Shown here piece after piece: positions 1-9,875 of a stretch of 64,000 bases of DNA; position 1 is the stretch's first letter, and each line of letters starts with the position of its first letter. Position numbers and translations under genes: made by a program. This DNA is from Protonemura montana. Its lineage: Eukaryota; Arthropoda; Insecta; Plecoptera; Nemouridae. The notes under the pieces are model-generated. The model searched no databases and was not told where the DNA came from. It worked only from the letters and a program-made list of their open reading frames with translations. The stretch is from NCBI GenBank assembly GCA_947568835.1, contig CANOQG010000007.1, positions 1,922,001-1,986,000 on the forward strand, given 5' to 3'.

Positions 1-2515
1 CCCATGTCCTGCCCCATGTCCTGCCCCATGTCCTGCCCCATGTCCTGTCCCATGTCCTGCCCCATGTCATGCCCCATGTCCTGCCCCATGTCCTGCCCCA
101 TGTCCCATGTCCTGCCCCATGTCCTGCCCTTTGTCCTGTCCCATTTCCTGCCCCATGTCCTGCCCCATGTCCTGCCCCATGTCCTGCCCCATGTCCTGCC
201 CCATGTCTTGCCCCATGTCCCATGTCCTGCCCCATGTCCTGCCCCATGTCCTGCCCCATGTCCTTCCCTATGTCCTGTCCCATGTCCTGCCCCATGTCCT
301 GCCCCATGTCCTGCTCCATGTCCTCCCCCTGTCCTGCCCCATGTCCCATGTCCTGCCCCATGTCCTGCCCCATGTCCTGCCCCATGTCCTGCCCTATGTC
401 TTGTCCCATGTCCTGCCCCATGTCCTGCCCCATGTCCTGCCCTATGTCCTGCCCCATGTCTTGCCCCATGTCCCATGTCCTGCCCCATGTCCTGCCCCAT
501 GTCCTGCCCCATGTCCTGCCCTATGTCCTGCCCCATGTCCTGCCCCTTGTCCTTCCCCATGTCCTGCTCCTTGTCCTGCCCCATGTCCCATGTCCTGCCC
601 CATTTCCTGCCCCATGTCCTGCCCCATGTCCTGCCCCATGTCCTGCCCCATGTCCTGTCCCATGTCCTGCCCCATGTCCTGCCCCATGTCCTGCCCCTAG
701 TCCTGCCCTATGTCATGTCCCATGTCCTGCCCCATGTCCTGCCCCATGTCCTGTCCCATGTCCTGCCTCATGTCCTGCCCCATGTCCTGCCCCATGTCCT
801 GCCCCATGTCCTGCCCTATGTCCTGCCCCATGTCCTGCCCTATGTCCTGTCCCATGTCCTGCTCCATGTCCTGCCCCATGTCCTGCCCCATGTCCCATGT
901 CCTGCCCCATGTCCTGCCCCATGTCCTGCCCCATGTCATGCCCCATGTCCTGCCCCATGTCCTGCCCCATGTCCCATGTCCTGCCTCATGTCCTGCCCCT
1001 TGTCCTGTCCTATTTCCTGCCCCATGTCCTGCCCCATGTCCTGCCCCGTGTCCTGCCCCATGTCCTGCCCCATGTTCTGCCCCATGTCCTGCCCCATGTC
1101 TTGCCCCATGTCCCATGTCCTGCCCCATGTCCTGCCCCATGTCCTGCCCCATGTCCTTCCCTATGTCCTGTCCCATGTCCTGCCCCATGTCCTGCCCCAT
1201 GTCCTGCCCCATGTCCTGCTCCATGTCCTTCCCCTGTCCAGCCCCATGTCCCATGTCCTGCCCCATGTCCTGCCACATGTCCTGCCCCATGTCCTGCCAT
1301 ATGTCCTGTCCCATGTCCTGCCCCATGTCCTGCCCTATGTCCTGCCCCATGTCCTGCCCCATGTCCTGCTCCATGTCCTGCCCCATGTCCTGCCCCATGT
1401 CCAATGTCTTGCCCCATATCCTGCCCTATGTCCTGCCCCATGTCCTGCCCCATGTCCTGCCTATGTCCTGTCCCATGTCCTGCCCCATGTCATGCCCCAT
1501 GTCCTGCCCCATGTCCTGCCCCATGTCCTATGTCCTGCCCCATGTCCTGCCCCTTGTCCTGTCCCATTTCCTGCCCCATGTCCTGCCCCATGTCCTGACC
1601 CATGTCCTGCCCCATGTCCTGCCCCATGTCCTGCCCCATGTCCTGCCCCATGTCCTGCCCCATGTCCCATGTCCTGCCCCATGTCCTGCCCCTTGTCCTG
1701 TCCCATTTCCTGCCCCATGTCCTACCCCATGTCCTGCCCCATGTCCTGCCCCATGTCCTGCCCCATGTCCTGCCTCATGTCCTGCCCCATGTCTTGCCCC
1801 ATGTCCCATGTCCTGCCCCATGTCCTGCCCCATGTTCTGCCCCATGTCCTGCCCTATGTCCAGTCTTATGTCCTGCCCCATGTAATGCCCCATGTCCTGC
1901 TCCATGTCCTCCCCCTGTCCTGCCCTCTATCTTATGTCCAGCCCCATGTCCTGCCTCATGGCCTGCCCCATGTCCTGCCCTATGTCCTGTCCCATGTCCT
2001 GCCCCATTTCCTGCCCCATGTCCTGCTCCATGTCCTGCCCCATGTCCTGCCCCATGTCCCGCTCCATGTCCTCCCCATGTCCTGCCTCATGTCCCATGTC
2101 CTGCCCCATGTCCTGCCCCATGTCCTGTCCCATGTCCTGCCCCATGTTTTGCCCCATGTCCTGTCCAATGTCCTGCCTCATGTCCTGCCCCATGTCCTGC
2201 CCCATGTCCTGCCCCATGTCCTGCCCCATGTCCTGTCCCATGTCCTGCCCCATGTCATGCCCCATGTCCTGCCCCATGTCCTGCCCCATGTCCCATGTCC
2301 TGCCCCATGTCCTGCCCTTTGTCCTGTCCCATTTCCTGCCCCATGTCCTGCCCCATGTCCTGCCCCATGTCCTGCCCCATGTCCTGCCCCATGTCTTGCC
2401 CCATGTTCCATGTCCTGCCCCATGTCCTGCCCCATGTCCTGCCCCATGTCCTTCCCTATGTCCTGTCCCATGTCCTGCCCCATGTCCTGCCCCATGTCCT
2501 GCTCCATGTCCTCCC
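1..2515 (+). repeat. Segment copied at about 20.14-22.67 kb
   Basis: Positions 1 to about 720 match 20,136 onward at an offset of 20,135 bp. From about 1,010 the offset is 20,158 bp and the match continues to about 2,515. The 23-bp change is explained by two 12-mers missing here near 780 and by one 12-mer here standing opposite an 11-mer in the other copy near 21,090. The CCCCTAG marker at 694-700 and the GTAATG marker at 1882-1887 both have partners in the second copy. The part from about 1,195 to 2,515 also matches 15,180-16,500 at an offset of 13,985 bp. Confidence 0.85.
1010..1453 (+). repeat. About 444-bp variant-coded module, nine copies
   Basis: This module has the same order of variant monomers, including CCTGCCATATGT, CCTGCCACATGT and the 11-mer CCTTCCCCTGT followed by CCAGCCCCATGT. 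Complete copies begin at 1010, 21168, 24533, 43553, 45934, 49299, 54611, 59379 and 62720; a partial copy ends at 15438. Spacings between copies include 2,381, 3,341, 3,365, 4,768 and 5,312 bp, so it travels inside larger duplicated blocks. It is a useful landmark for aligning the array. No function is implied. Confidence 0.85.
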
Positions 2516-2575
2516 CCTGTCCTGCCCCATGTCCTGCCCCATGTCCTGCCCTATGTCTTGTCCCATGTCCTGCCC

Positions 2576-4156
2576 CATGTCCTGCCCCATGTCCTGCCCT
2601 ATGTCCTGCCCCATGTCTTGCCCCATGTCCCATGTCCTGCCCCATGTCCTGCCCCATGTCCTGCCCCATGTCCTGCCCTATGTCCTGCCCCATGTCCTGC
2701 CCCTTGTCCTGCCCCATGTCCTGCTCCATGTCCTGCCCCATGTCCCATGTCCTGCCCCTTGTCCTGCCCCATGTCCTGCTCCATGTCCTGCCCCATGTCC
2801 CATGTCCTGCTCTATGTCCTTCCCCTGTCCAGCCCCATGTCCCATGTCCTGCCCCATGTCCTGCCACATGTCCTGCCCTATGTCCTGTCCCATGTCCTGC
2901 CCCTTGTCCTGCCCCATGTCCTGCTCCATGTCCTGCCCCATGTCCCATGTCCTGCTCCATGTCCTTCCCCTGTCCAGCCCCATGTCCCATGTCCTGCCCC
3001 ATGTCCTGCCACATGTCCTGCCCCATATCCTGCCCCATGTCCTGCCCCATGTCCTGCCCTATGTCCTGTCTTATGTCCTGCCCCATGTAATGCCCCATGT
3101 CCTGCTCCATGTCCTCCCCCTGTCCTGCCCTATGTCTTATGTCCTGCCCCATGTCCTGCCTCATGGCCTGCCCCATGTCCTGCCCTATGTCCTGTCCCAT
3201 GTCCTGCCCCATTTCCTGCCCCATGTCCTGCTCCATGTCCTGCCCCATGTCCTGCCCCATATCCCGCTCCATGTCCTCCCCCTGTCCTGCCTCATGTCCC
3301 ATGTCCTGCCCCATGTCCTGCCCCATGTCCTGCCCCATGTCCTGCCCCATGTCCTGTTTCATGTCCTGCCCCATGTTTTGCCCCATGTCCTGTCCAATGT
3401 CCTGCCTCATGTCCTACCCCATGTCCTGCCCCATGTCCTGCCCCATGTCCTGCCCCATGTCCTGTCCCATGTCCTGCCCCATGTCATGCCCCATGTCCTG
3501 CCCCATGTCCTGCCCCATGTCCCATGTCCTGCCCCATGTCCTGCCCTTTGTCCTGTCCCATTTCCTGCCCCATGTCCTGCCCCATGTCCTGCCCCATGTC
3601 CTGCCCCATGTCCTGCCCCATGTCTTGCCCCATGTCCCATGTCCTGCCCCATGTCCTGCCCCATGTCCTGCCCCATGTCCTTCCCTATGTCCTGTCCCAT
3701 GTCCTGCCCCATGTCCTGCCCCATGTCCTGCTCCATGTCCTCCCCCTGTCCTGCCCCATGTCCCATGTCCTGCCCCATGTCCTGCCCCATGTCCTGCCCC
3801 ATGTCCTGCCCTATGTCTTGTCCCATGTCCTGCCCAATGTCCTGCCCCATGTCCTGCCCTATGTCCTGCCCCTTGTCTTGCCCCATGTCCCATGTCCTGC
3901 CCCATGTCCTGCCCCATGTCCTGCCCCATGTCCTGCCCTATGTCCTGCCCCATGTCCTGCCCCATGTCCTGCTCCATGTCCTGCCCCATGTCCTGCCCCA
4001 TGTCCCATGTCATGCCCCATGTCCTGCCCCATGTCCTGCCCCATGTCCTGTCCCATGACCTGCTCTATGTCCTGCCCCATGTCTTGCCCCATGTCCCATG
4101 TCCTGCCTCATGTCCTGCCCCATGTCCTGCCCCATGTCCTGCCCCATGTCCTGCCC
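2576..4156 (+). repeat. 1,581-bp higher-order repeat, copy 1
   Basis: This block is followed directly by a second copy at exactly +1,581 bp. Matching landmarks include the GTAATG marker (3088 and 4669), the CCTGTTTCATGT variant, and the pair of CCTTCCCCTGT-CCAGCCCC groups near 2,825 and 2,970 (4,405 and 4,550 in copy 2). The only differences I noticed are single bases, for example CCCCATATCCCGC near 3,260 against CCCCATGTCCCGC near 4,840. The period is not a multiple of 12 because it contains 7-bp and 11-bp monomers. Confidence 0.85.
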
Positions 4157-5737
4157 CATGTCCTGCCCCATGTCCTGCCCTATGTCCTGCCCCATGTCTT
4201 GCCCCATGTCCCATGTCCTGCCCCATGTCCTGCCCCATGTCCTGCCCCATGTCCTGCCCTATGTCCTGCCCCATGTCCTGCCCCTTGTCCTGCCCCATGT
4301 CCTGCTCCATGTCCTGCCCCATGTCCCATATCCTGCCCCTTGTCCTGCCCCATGTCCTGCTCCATGTCCTGCCCCATGTCCCATGTCCTGCTCCATGTCC
4401 TTCCCCTGTCCAGCCCCATGTCCCATGTCCTGCCCCATGTCCTGCCACATGTCCTGCCCTATGTCCTGTCCCATGTCCTGCCCCTTGTCCTGCCCCATGT
4501 CCTGCTCCATGTCCTGCCCCATGTCCCATGTCCTGCTCCATGTCCTTCCCCTGTCCAGCCCCATGTCCCATGTCCTGCCCCATGTCCTGCCACATGTCCT
4601 GCCCCATATCCTGCCCCATGTCCTGCCCCATGTCCTGCCCTATGTCCTGTCTTATGTCCTGCCCCATGTAATGCCCCATGTCCTGCTCCATGTCCTCCCC
4701 CTGTCCTGCCCTATGTCTTATGTCCTGCCCCATGTCCTGCCTCATGGCCTGCCCCATGTCCTGCCCTATGTCCTGTCCCATGTCCTGCCCCATTTCCTGC
4801 CCCATGTCCTGCTCCATGTCCTGCCCCATGTCCTGCCCCATGTCCCGCTCCATGTCCTCCCCCTGTCCTGCCTCATGTCCCATGTCCTGCCCCATGTCCT
4901 GCCCCATGTCCTGCCCCATGTCCTGCCCCATGTCCTGTTTCATGTCCTGCCCCATGTTTTGCCCCATGTCCTGTCCAATGTCCTGCCTCATGTCCTGCCC
5001 CATGTCCTGCCCCATGTCCTGCCCCATGTCCTGCCCCATGTCCTGTCCCATGTCCTGCCCCATGTCATGCCCCATGTCCTGCCCCATGTCCTGCCCCATG
5101 TCCCATGTCCTGCCCCATGTCCTGCCCTTTGTCCTGTCCCATTTCCTGCCCCATGTCCTGCCCCATGTCCTGCCCCATGTCCTGCCCCATGTCCTGCCCC
5201 ATGTCTTGCCCCATGTCCCATGTCCTGCCCCATGTCCTGCCCCATGTCCTGCCCCATGTCCTTCCCTATGTCCTGTCCCATGTCCTGCCCCATGTCCTGC
5301 CCCATGTCCTGCTCCATGTCCTCCCCCTGTCCTGCCCCATGTCCCATGTCCTGCCCCATGTCCTGCCCCATGTCCTGCCCCATGTCCTGCCCTATGTCTT
5401 GTCCCATGTCCTGCCCAATGTCCTGCCCCATGTCCTGCCCTATGTCCTGCCCCTTGTCTTGCCCCATGTCCCATGTCCTGCCCCATGTCCTGCCCCATGT
5501 CCTGCCCCATGTCCTGCCCTATGTCCTGCCCCATGTCCTGCCCCATGTCCTGCTCCATGTCCTGCCCCATGTCCTGCCCCATGTCCCATGTCATGCCCCA
5601 TGTCCTGCCCCATGTCCTGCCCCATGTCCTGTCCCATGACCTGCTCTATGTCCTGCCCCATGTCTTGCCCCATGTCCCATGTCCTGCCTCATGTCCTGCC
5701 CCATGTCCTGCCCCATGTCCTGCCCCATGTCCTGCCC
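4157..5737 (+). repeat. 1,581-bp higher-order repeat, copy 2
   Basis: Second tandem copy of the preceding block. The match persists to about 5,785, where copy 2 runs into CCTGCCCC and copy 1 has CTTGCCCC. The variant CATGACCTGCTCTATG occurs once per copy, with its TGA at 4056-4058 and 5637-5639. The whole tandem pair recurs 14,016 bp downstream (16.6-19.75 kb), so the pair formed before that larger duplication. Confidence 0.85.
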
Positions 5738-6786
5738 CATGTCCTGCCCCATGTCCTGCCCTATGTCCTGCCCCATGTCCTGCCCCATGTCCTGCCCTAT
5801 GTCCTGTCCCATGTCCTGTCCCATGTCATGTCCCATGTCCTGCTCCATGTCCTCCCCCTGTCCTGCCCTATGTCTTATGTCCTGCCCCATGTCCTGCCTC
5901 ATGGCCTGCCCCATGTCCTGCCCTACGTCCTGTCCCATGTCCTGCCCCATTTCCTGCCCCATATCCTGCTCCATGTCCTGCCCCATGTCCTGCCCCATGT
6001 CCCGCTCCATGTCCTCCCCCTGTCCTGCCTCATGTCCCATGTCCTGTCCCATGTCCTGTCCCATGTCCTGCCCCATGTTTTGCCCCATGTCCTGTCCAAT
6101 GTCCTGCCTCATGTCCTGCCCCATGTCCTGCCCCATGTCCTGCCCCATGTCCTGCCCCATGTCCTGTCCCATGTCCTGCCCCATGTCATGCCCCATGTCC
6201 TGCCCCATGTCCTGCCCCATGTCCCATGTCCTGCCCCATGTCCTGCCCTTTGTCCTGTCCCATTTCCTGCCCCATGTCCTGCCCCATGTCCTGGCCCATG
6301 TCCTGCCCCATGTCCTGCCCCATGTCTTGCCCCATGTCCCATGTCCTGCCCCATGTCCTGCCCCATGTCCTGCCCCATGTCCTTCCCTATGTCCTGTCCC
6401 ATGTCCTGCCCCATGTCCTGCCCCATGTCCTGCTCCATGTCCTCCCCCTGTCCTGCCCCATGTCCCATGTCCTGCCCCATGTCCTGCCCCATGTCCTGCC
6501 CCATGTCCTGCCCTATGTCTTGTCCCATGTCCTGCCCCATGTCCTGCCCCATGTCCTGCCCTATGTCCTGCCCCATGTCTTGCCCCATGTCCCATGTCCT
6601 GCCCCATGTCCTGCCCCATGTCCTGCCCTATGTCCTGCCCTATGTCCTGCCCCATGTCCTGCCCCATGTCCAATGTCTTGCCCCATATCCTGCCCTATGT
6701 CCTGCCCCATGTCCTGCCCCATGTCCTGCCCATGTCCTGTCCCATGTCCTGCCCCATGTCATGCCCCATGTCCTGCCCCATGTCCT
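5606..6786 (+). repeat. ACG-marked module, copy at 5.6-6.8 kb
   Basis: Contains CCTGCCCTACGT, with the CpG at 5926-5927. Matches 8,695-9,875 at a constant offset of 3,089 bp. Part of it also matches 19,622-20,665 (offset 14,016), 42.0-43.0 kb, 53.07-54.1 kb and 57.97-58.87 kb. The same CpG variant is found at the equivalent base in all six copies. Confidence 0.85.
6223..6597 (+). repeat. Example of the 7-bp short monomer spacing
   Basis: Short units CCCATGT sit at 6223-6229, 6338-6344, 6464-6470 and 6591-6597, between full 12-mers. Intervals are 115 bp (nine 12-mers plus 7), 126 bp (ten monomers, one of them 11 bp, plus 7) and 127 bp (ten 12-mers plus 7). The 7-mer equals the 12-mer minus its first five bases CCTGC. 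The full unit just before it is often CTTGCCCCATGT, as at the second and fourth sites here. The pattern recurs throughout the window and makes an intermediate repeat of roughly 100-200 bp. Each 7-mer shifts the triplet frame by one. Confidence 0.9.
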
Positions 6787-8537
6787 GCCCCATGTCCTAT
6801 GTCCTGCCCCATGTCCTGCCCCTTGTCCTGTCCCATTTCCTGCCCCATGTCCTGCCCCATGTCCTGACCCATGTCCTGCCCCATGTCCTGCCCCATGTCC
6901 TGCCCCATGTCCTGCCCCATGTCCTGCCCCATGTCCCATGTCCTGCCCCATGTCCTGCCCCTTGTCCTGTCCCATTTCCTGCCCCATGTCCTACCCCATG
7001 TCCTGCCCCATGTCCTGCCCCATGTCCTGCCCCATGTCCTGCCTCATGTCCTGCCCCATGTCTTGCCCCATGTCCCATGTCCTGCCCCATGTCCTGCCCC
7101 ATGTTCTGCCCCATGTCCTGCCCTATGTCCTGTCTTATGTCCTGCCCCATGTAATGCCCCATGTCCTGCTCCATGTCCTCCCCCTGTCCTGCCCTCTATC
7201 TTATGTCCAGCCCCATGTCCTGCCTCATGGCCTGCCCCATGTCCTGCCCTATGTCCTGTCCCATGTCCTGCCCCATTTCCTGCCCCATGTCCTGCTCCAT
7301 GTCCTGCCCCATGTCCTGCCCCATGTCCCGCTCCATGTCCTCCCCATGTCCTGCCTCATGTCCCATGTCCTGCCCCATGTCCTGCCCCATGTCCTGTCCC
7401 ATGTCCTGCCCCATGTTTTGCCCCATGTCCTGTCCAATGTCCTGCCTCATGTCCTGCCCCATGTCCTGCCCCATGTCCTGCCCCATGTCCTGCCCCATGT
7501 CCTGTCCCATGTCCTGCCCCATGTCATGCCCCATGTCCTGCCCCATGTCCTGCCCCATGTCCCATGTCCTGCCCCATGTCCTGCCCTTTGTCCTGTCCCA
7601 TTTCCTGCCCCATGTCCTGCCCCATGTCCTGCCCCATGTCCTGCCCCATGTCCTGCCCCATGTCTTGCCCCATGTTCCATGTCCTGCCCCATGTCCTGCC
7701 CCATGTCCTGCCCCATGTCCTTCCCTATGTCCTGTCCCATGTCCTGCCCCATGTCCTGCCCCATGTCCTGCTCCATGTCCTCCCCCTGTCCTGCCCCATG
7801 TCCCATGTCCTGCATCATGTCCTGCCCCATGTCCTGCCCCATGTCCTGCCCTATGTCTTGTCCCATGTCCTGCCCCATGTCCTGCCCCATGTCCTGCCCT
7901 ATGTCCTGCCCCATGTCTTGCCCCATGTCCCATGTCCTGCCCCATGTCCTGCCCCATGTCCTGCCCCATGTCCTGCCCTATGTCCTGCCCCATGTCCTGC
8001 CCCTTGTCCTGCCCCATGTCCTGCTCCATGTCCTGCCCCATGTCCCATGTCCTGCCCCATTTCCTGCCCCATGTCCTGCCCCATGTCCTGTCCCATGTCC
8101 TGCCTCATGTCCTGCCCCATGTCCTGCCCTATGTCCTGCCCCATGCCCTGCCCCATGTCCTGCCCCATGTCCTGCCCTATGTCCTGCCCCATGTCCTGCC
8201 CTATGTCCTGTCCCATGTCCTGCTCCATGTCCTGCCCCATGTCCTGCCCCATGTCCCATGTCTTGCCCCATGTCCTGCCCCATGTCCTGCCCCATGTCCT
8301 GCCCTATGTCCTGCCCCATGTCCTGCCCTATGTCCTGTCCCATGTCCTGCTCCATGTCCTGCCCCATGTCCTGCCCCATGTCCCATGTCCTGCCCCATGT
8401 CCTGCCCCATGTCCCATGTCCTGCCCCATGTCCTGCCCCTTGTCCTGTCCCATTTCCTGCCCCATGTCCTACCCCATGTCCTGCCCCATGTCCTGCCCCA
8501 TGTCCTGCCCCATGTCCTGCCTCATGTCCTGCCCCAT
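6787..8537 (+). repeat. Segment shared with 21.68-23.43 kb
   Basis: Matches 21,676-23,426 at an offset of 14,889 bp. Relative to the 20-23 kb copy, the 5.6-8.5 kb region lacks about 873 bp (approximately 20,665-21,538 of the other copy), because the offset jumps from 14,016 to 14,889. The portion 7,572-8,537 matches 9,865-10,830 at an offset of 2,293 bp. Confidence 0.8.
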
Positions 8538-8539
8538 GT

Positions 8540-8696
8540 CCCATGTCTTGCCCCATGTCCTGCCCCATGTCCTGCCCCATGTCCTGCCCTATGTCCTGCC
8601 CCATGTCCTGCCCTATGTCCTGTCCCATGTCCTGCTCCATGTCCTGCCCCATGTCCTGCCCCATGTCCCATGTCCTGCCCCATGTCCTGCCCCATG
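8540..8696 (+). repeat. 157-bp back-duplication ending at a breakpoint
   Basis: Repeats 8,255-8,411 at an offset of 285 bp. It ends at an unusual CCTGCCCCATG followed directly by CCCCATGTCC near 8,695, an 11-bp step that loses a T. From 8,695 onward the sequence instead follows 5,606 onward, with a two-base TG overlap at the switch. This looks like a recombination or template-switch junction between two non-equivalent copies. Confidence 0.75.
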
Positions 8697-9875
8697 CCCC
8701 ATGTCCTGCCCCATGTCCTGTCCCATGACCTGCTCTATGTCCTGCCCCATGTCTTGCCCCATGTCCCATGTCCTGCCTCATGTCCTGCCCCATGTCCTGC
8801 CCCATGTCCTGCCCCATGTCCTGCCCCATGTCCTGCCCCATGTCCTGCCCTATGTCCTGCCCCATGTCCTGCCCCATGTCCTGCCCTATGTCCTGTCCCA
8901 TGTCCTGTCCCATGTCATGTCCCATGTCCTGCTCCATGTCCTCCCCCTGTCCTGCCCTATGTCTTATGTCCTGCCCCATGTCCTGCCTCATGGCCTGCCC
9001 CATGTCCTGCCCTACGTCCTGTCCCATGTCCTGCCCCATTTCCTGCCCCATATCCTGCTCCATGTCCTGCCCCATGTCCTGCCCCATGTCCCGCTCCATG
9101 TCCTCCCCCTGTCCTGCCTCATGTCCCATGTCCTGTCCCATGTCCTGTCCCATGTCCTGCCCCATGTTTTGCCCCATGTCCTGTCCAATGTCCTGCCTCA
9201 TGTCCTGCCCCATGTCCTGCCCCATGTCCTGCCCCATGTCCTGCCCCATGTCCTGTCCCATGTCCTGCCCCATGTCATGCCCCATGTCCTGCCCCATGTC
9301 CTGCCCCATGTCCCATGTCCTGCCCCATGTCCTGCCCTTTGTCCTGTCCCATTTCCTGCCCCATGTCCTGCCCCATGTCCTGGCCCATGTCCTGCCCCAT
9401 GTCCTGCCCCATGTCTTGCCCCATGTCCCATGTCCTGCCCCATGTCCTGCCCCATGTCCTGCCCCATGTCCTTCCCTATGTCCTGTCCCATGTCCTGCCC
9501 CATGTCCTGCCCCATGTCCTGCTCCATGTCCTCCCCCTGTCCTGCCCCATGTCCCATGTCCTGCCCCATGTCCTGCCCCATGTCCTGCCCCATGTCCTGC
9601 CCTATGTCTTGTCCCATGTCCTGCCCCATGTCCTGCCCCATGTCCTGCCCTATGTCCTGCCCCATGTCTTGCCCCATGTCCCATGTCCTGCCCCATGTCC
9701 TGCCCCATGTCCTGCCCTATGTCCTGCCCTATGTCCTGCCCCATGTCCTGCCCCATGTCCAATGTCTTGCCCCATATCCTGCCCTATGTCCTGCCCCATG
9801 TCCTGCCCCATGTCCTGCCCATGTCCTGTCCCATGTCCTGCCCCATGTCATGCCCCATGTCCTGCCCCATGTCCT
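8695..9875 (+). repeat. ACG-marked module, copy at 8.7-9.9 kb
   Basis: About 1.18 kb matching 5,606-6,786 at an offset of 3,089 bp, including the CpG variant (CG at 9015-9016), the TCCAATGT-CTTGCCCCATAT group and the 11-mer CCTGCCCATGT. Near 9,875 the sequence switches from the 6,786 context to one matching 7,572 and 25,590, seen as CCTGCCCTTTGT replacing the expected CCTGCCCCATGTCCTATG. Confidence 0.8.
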
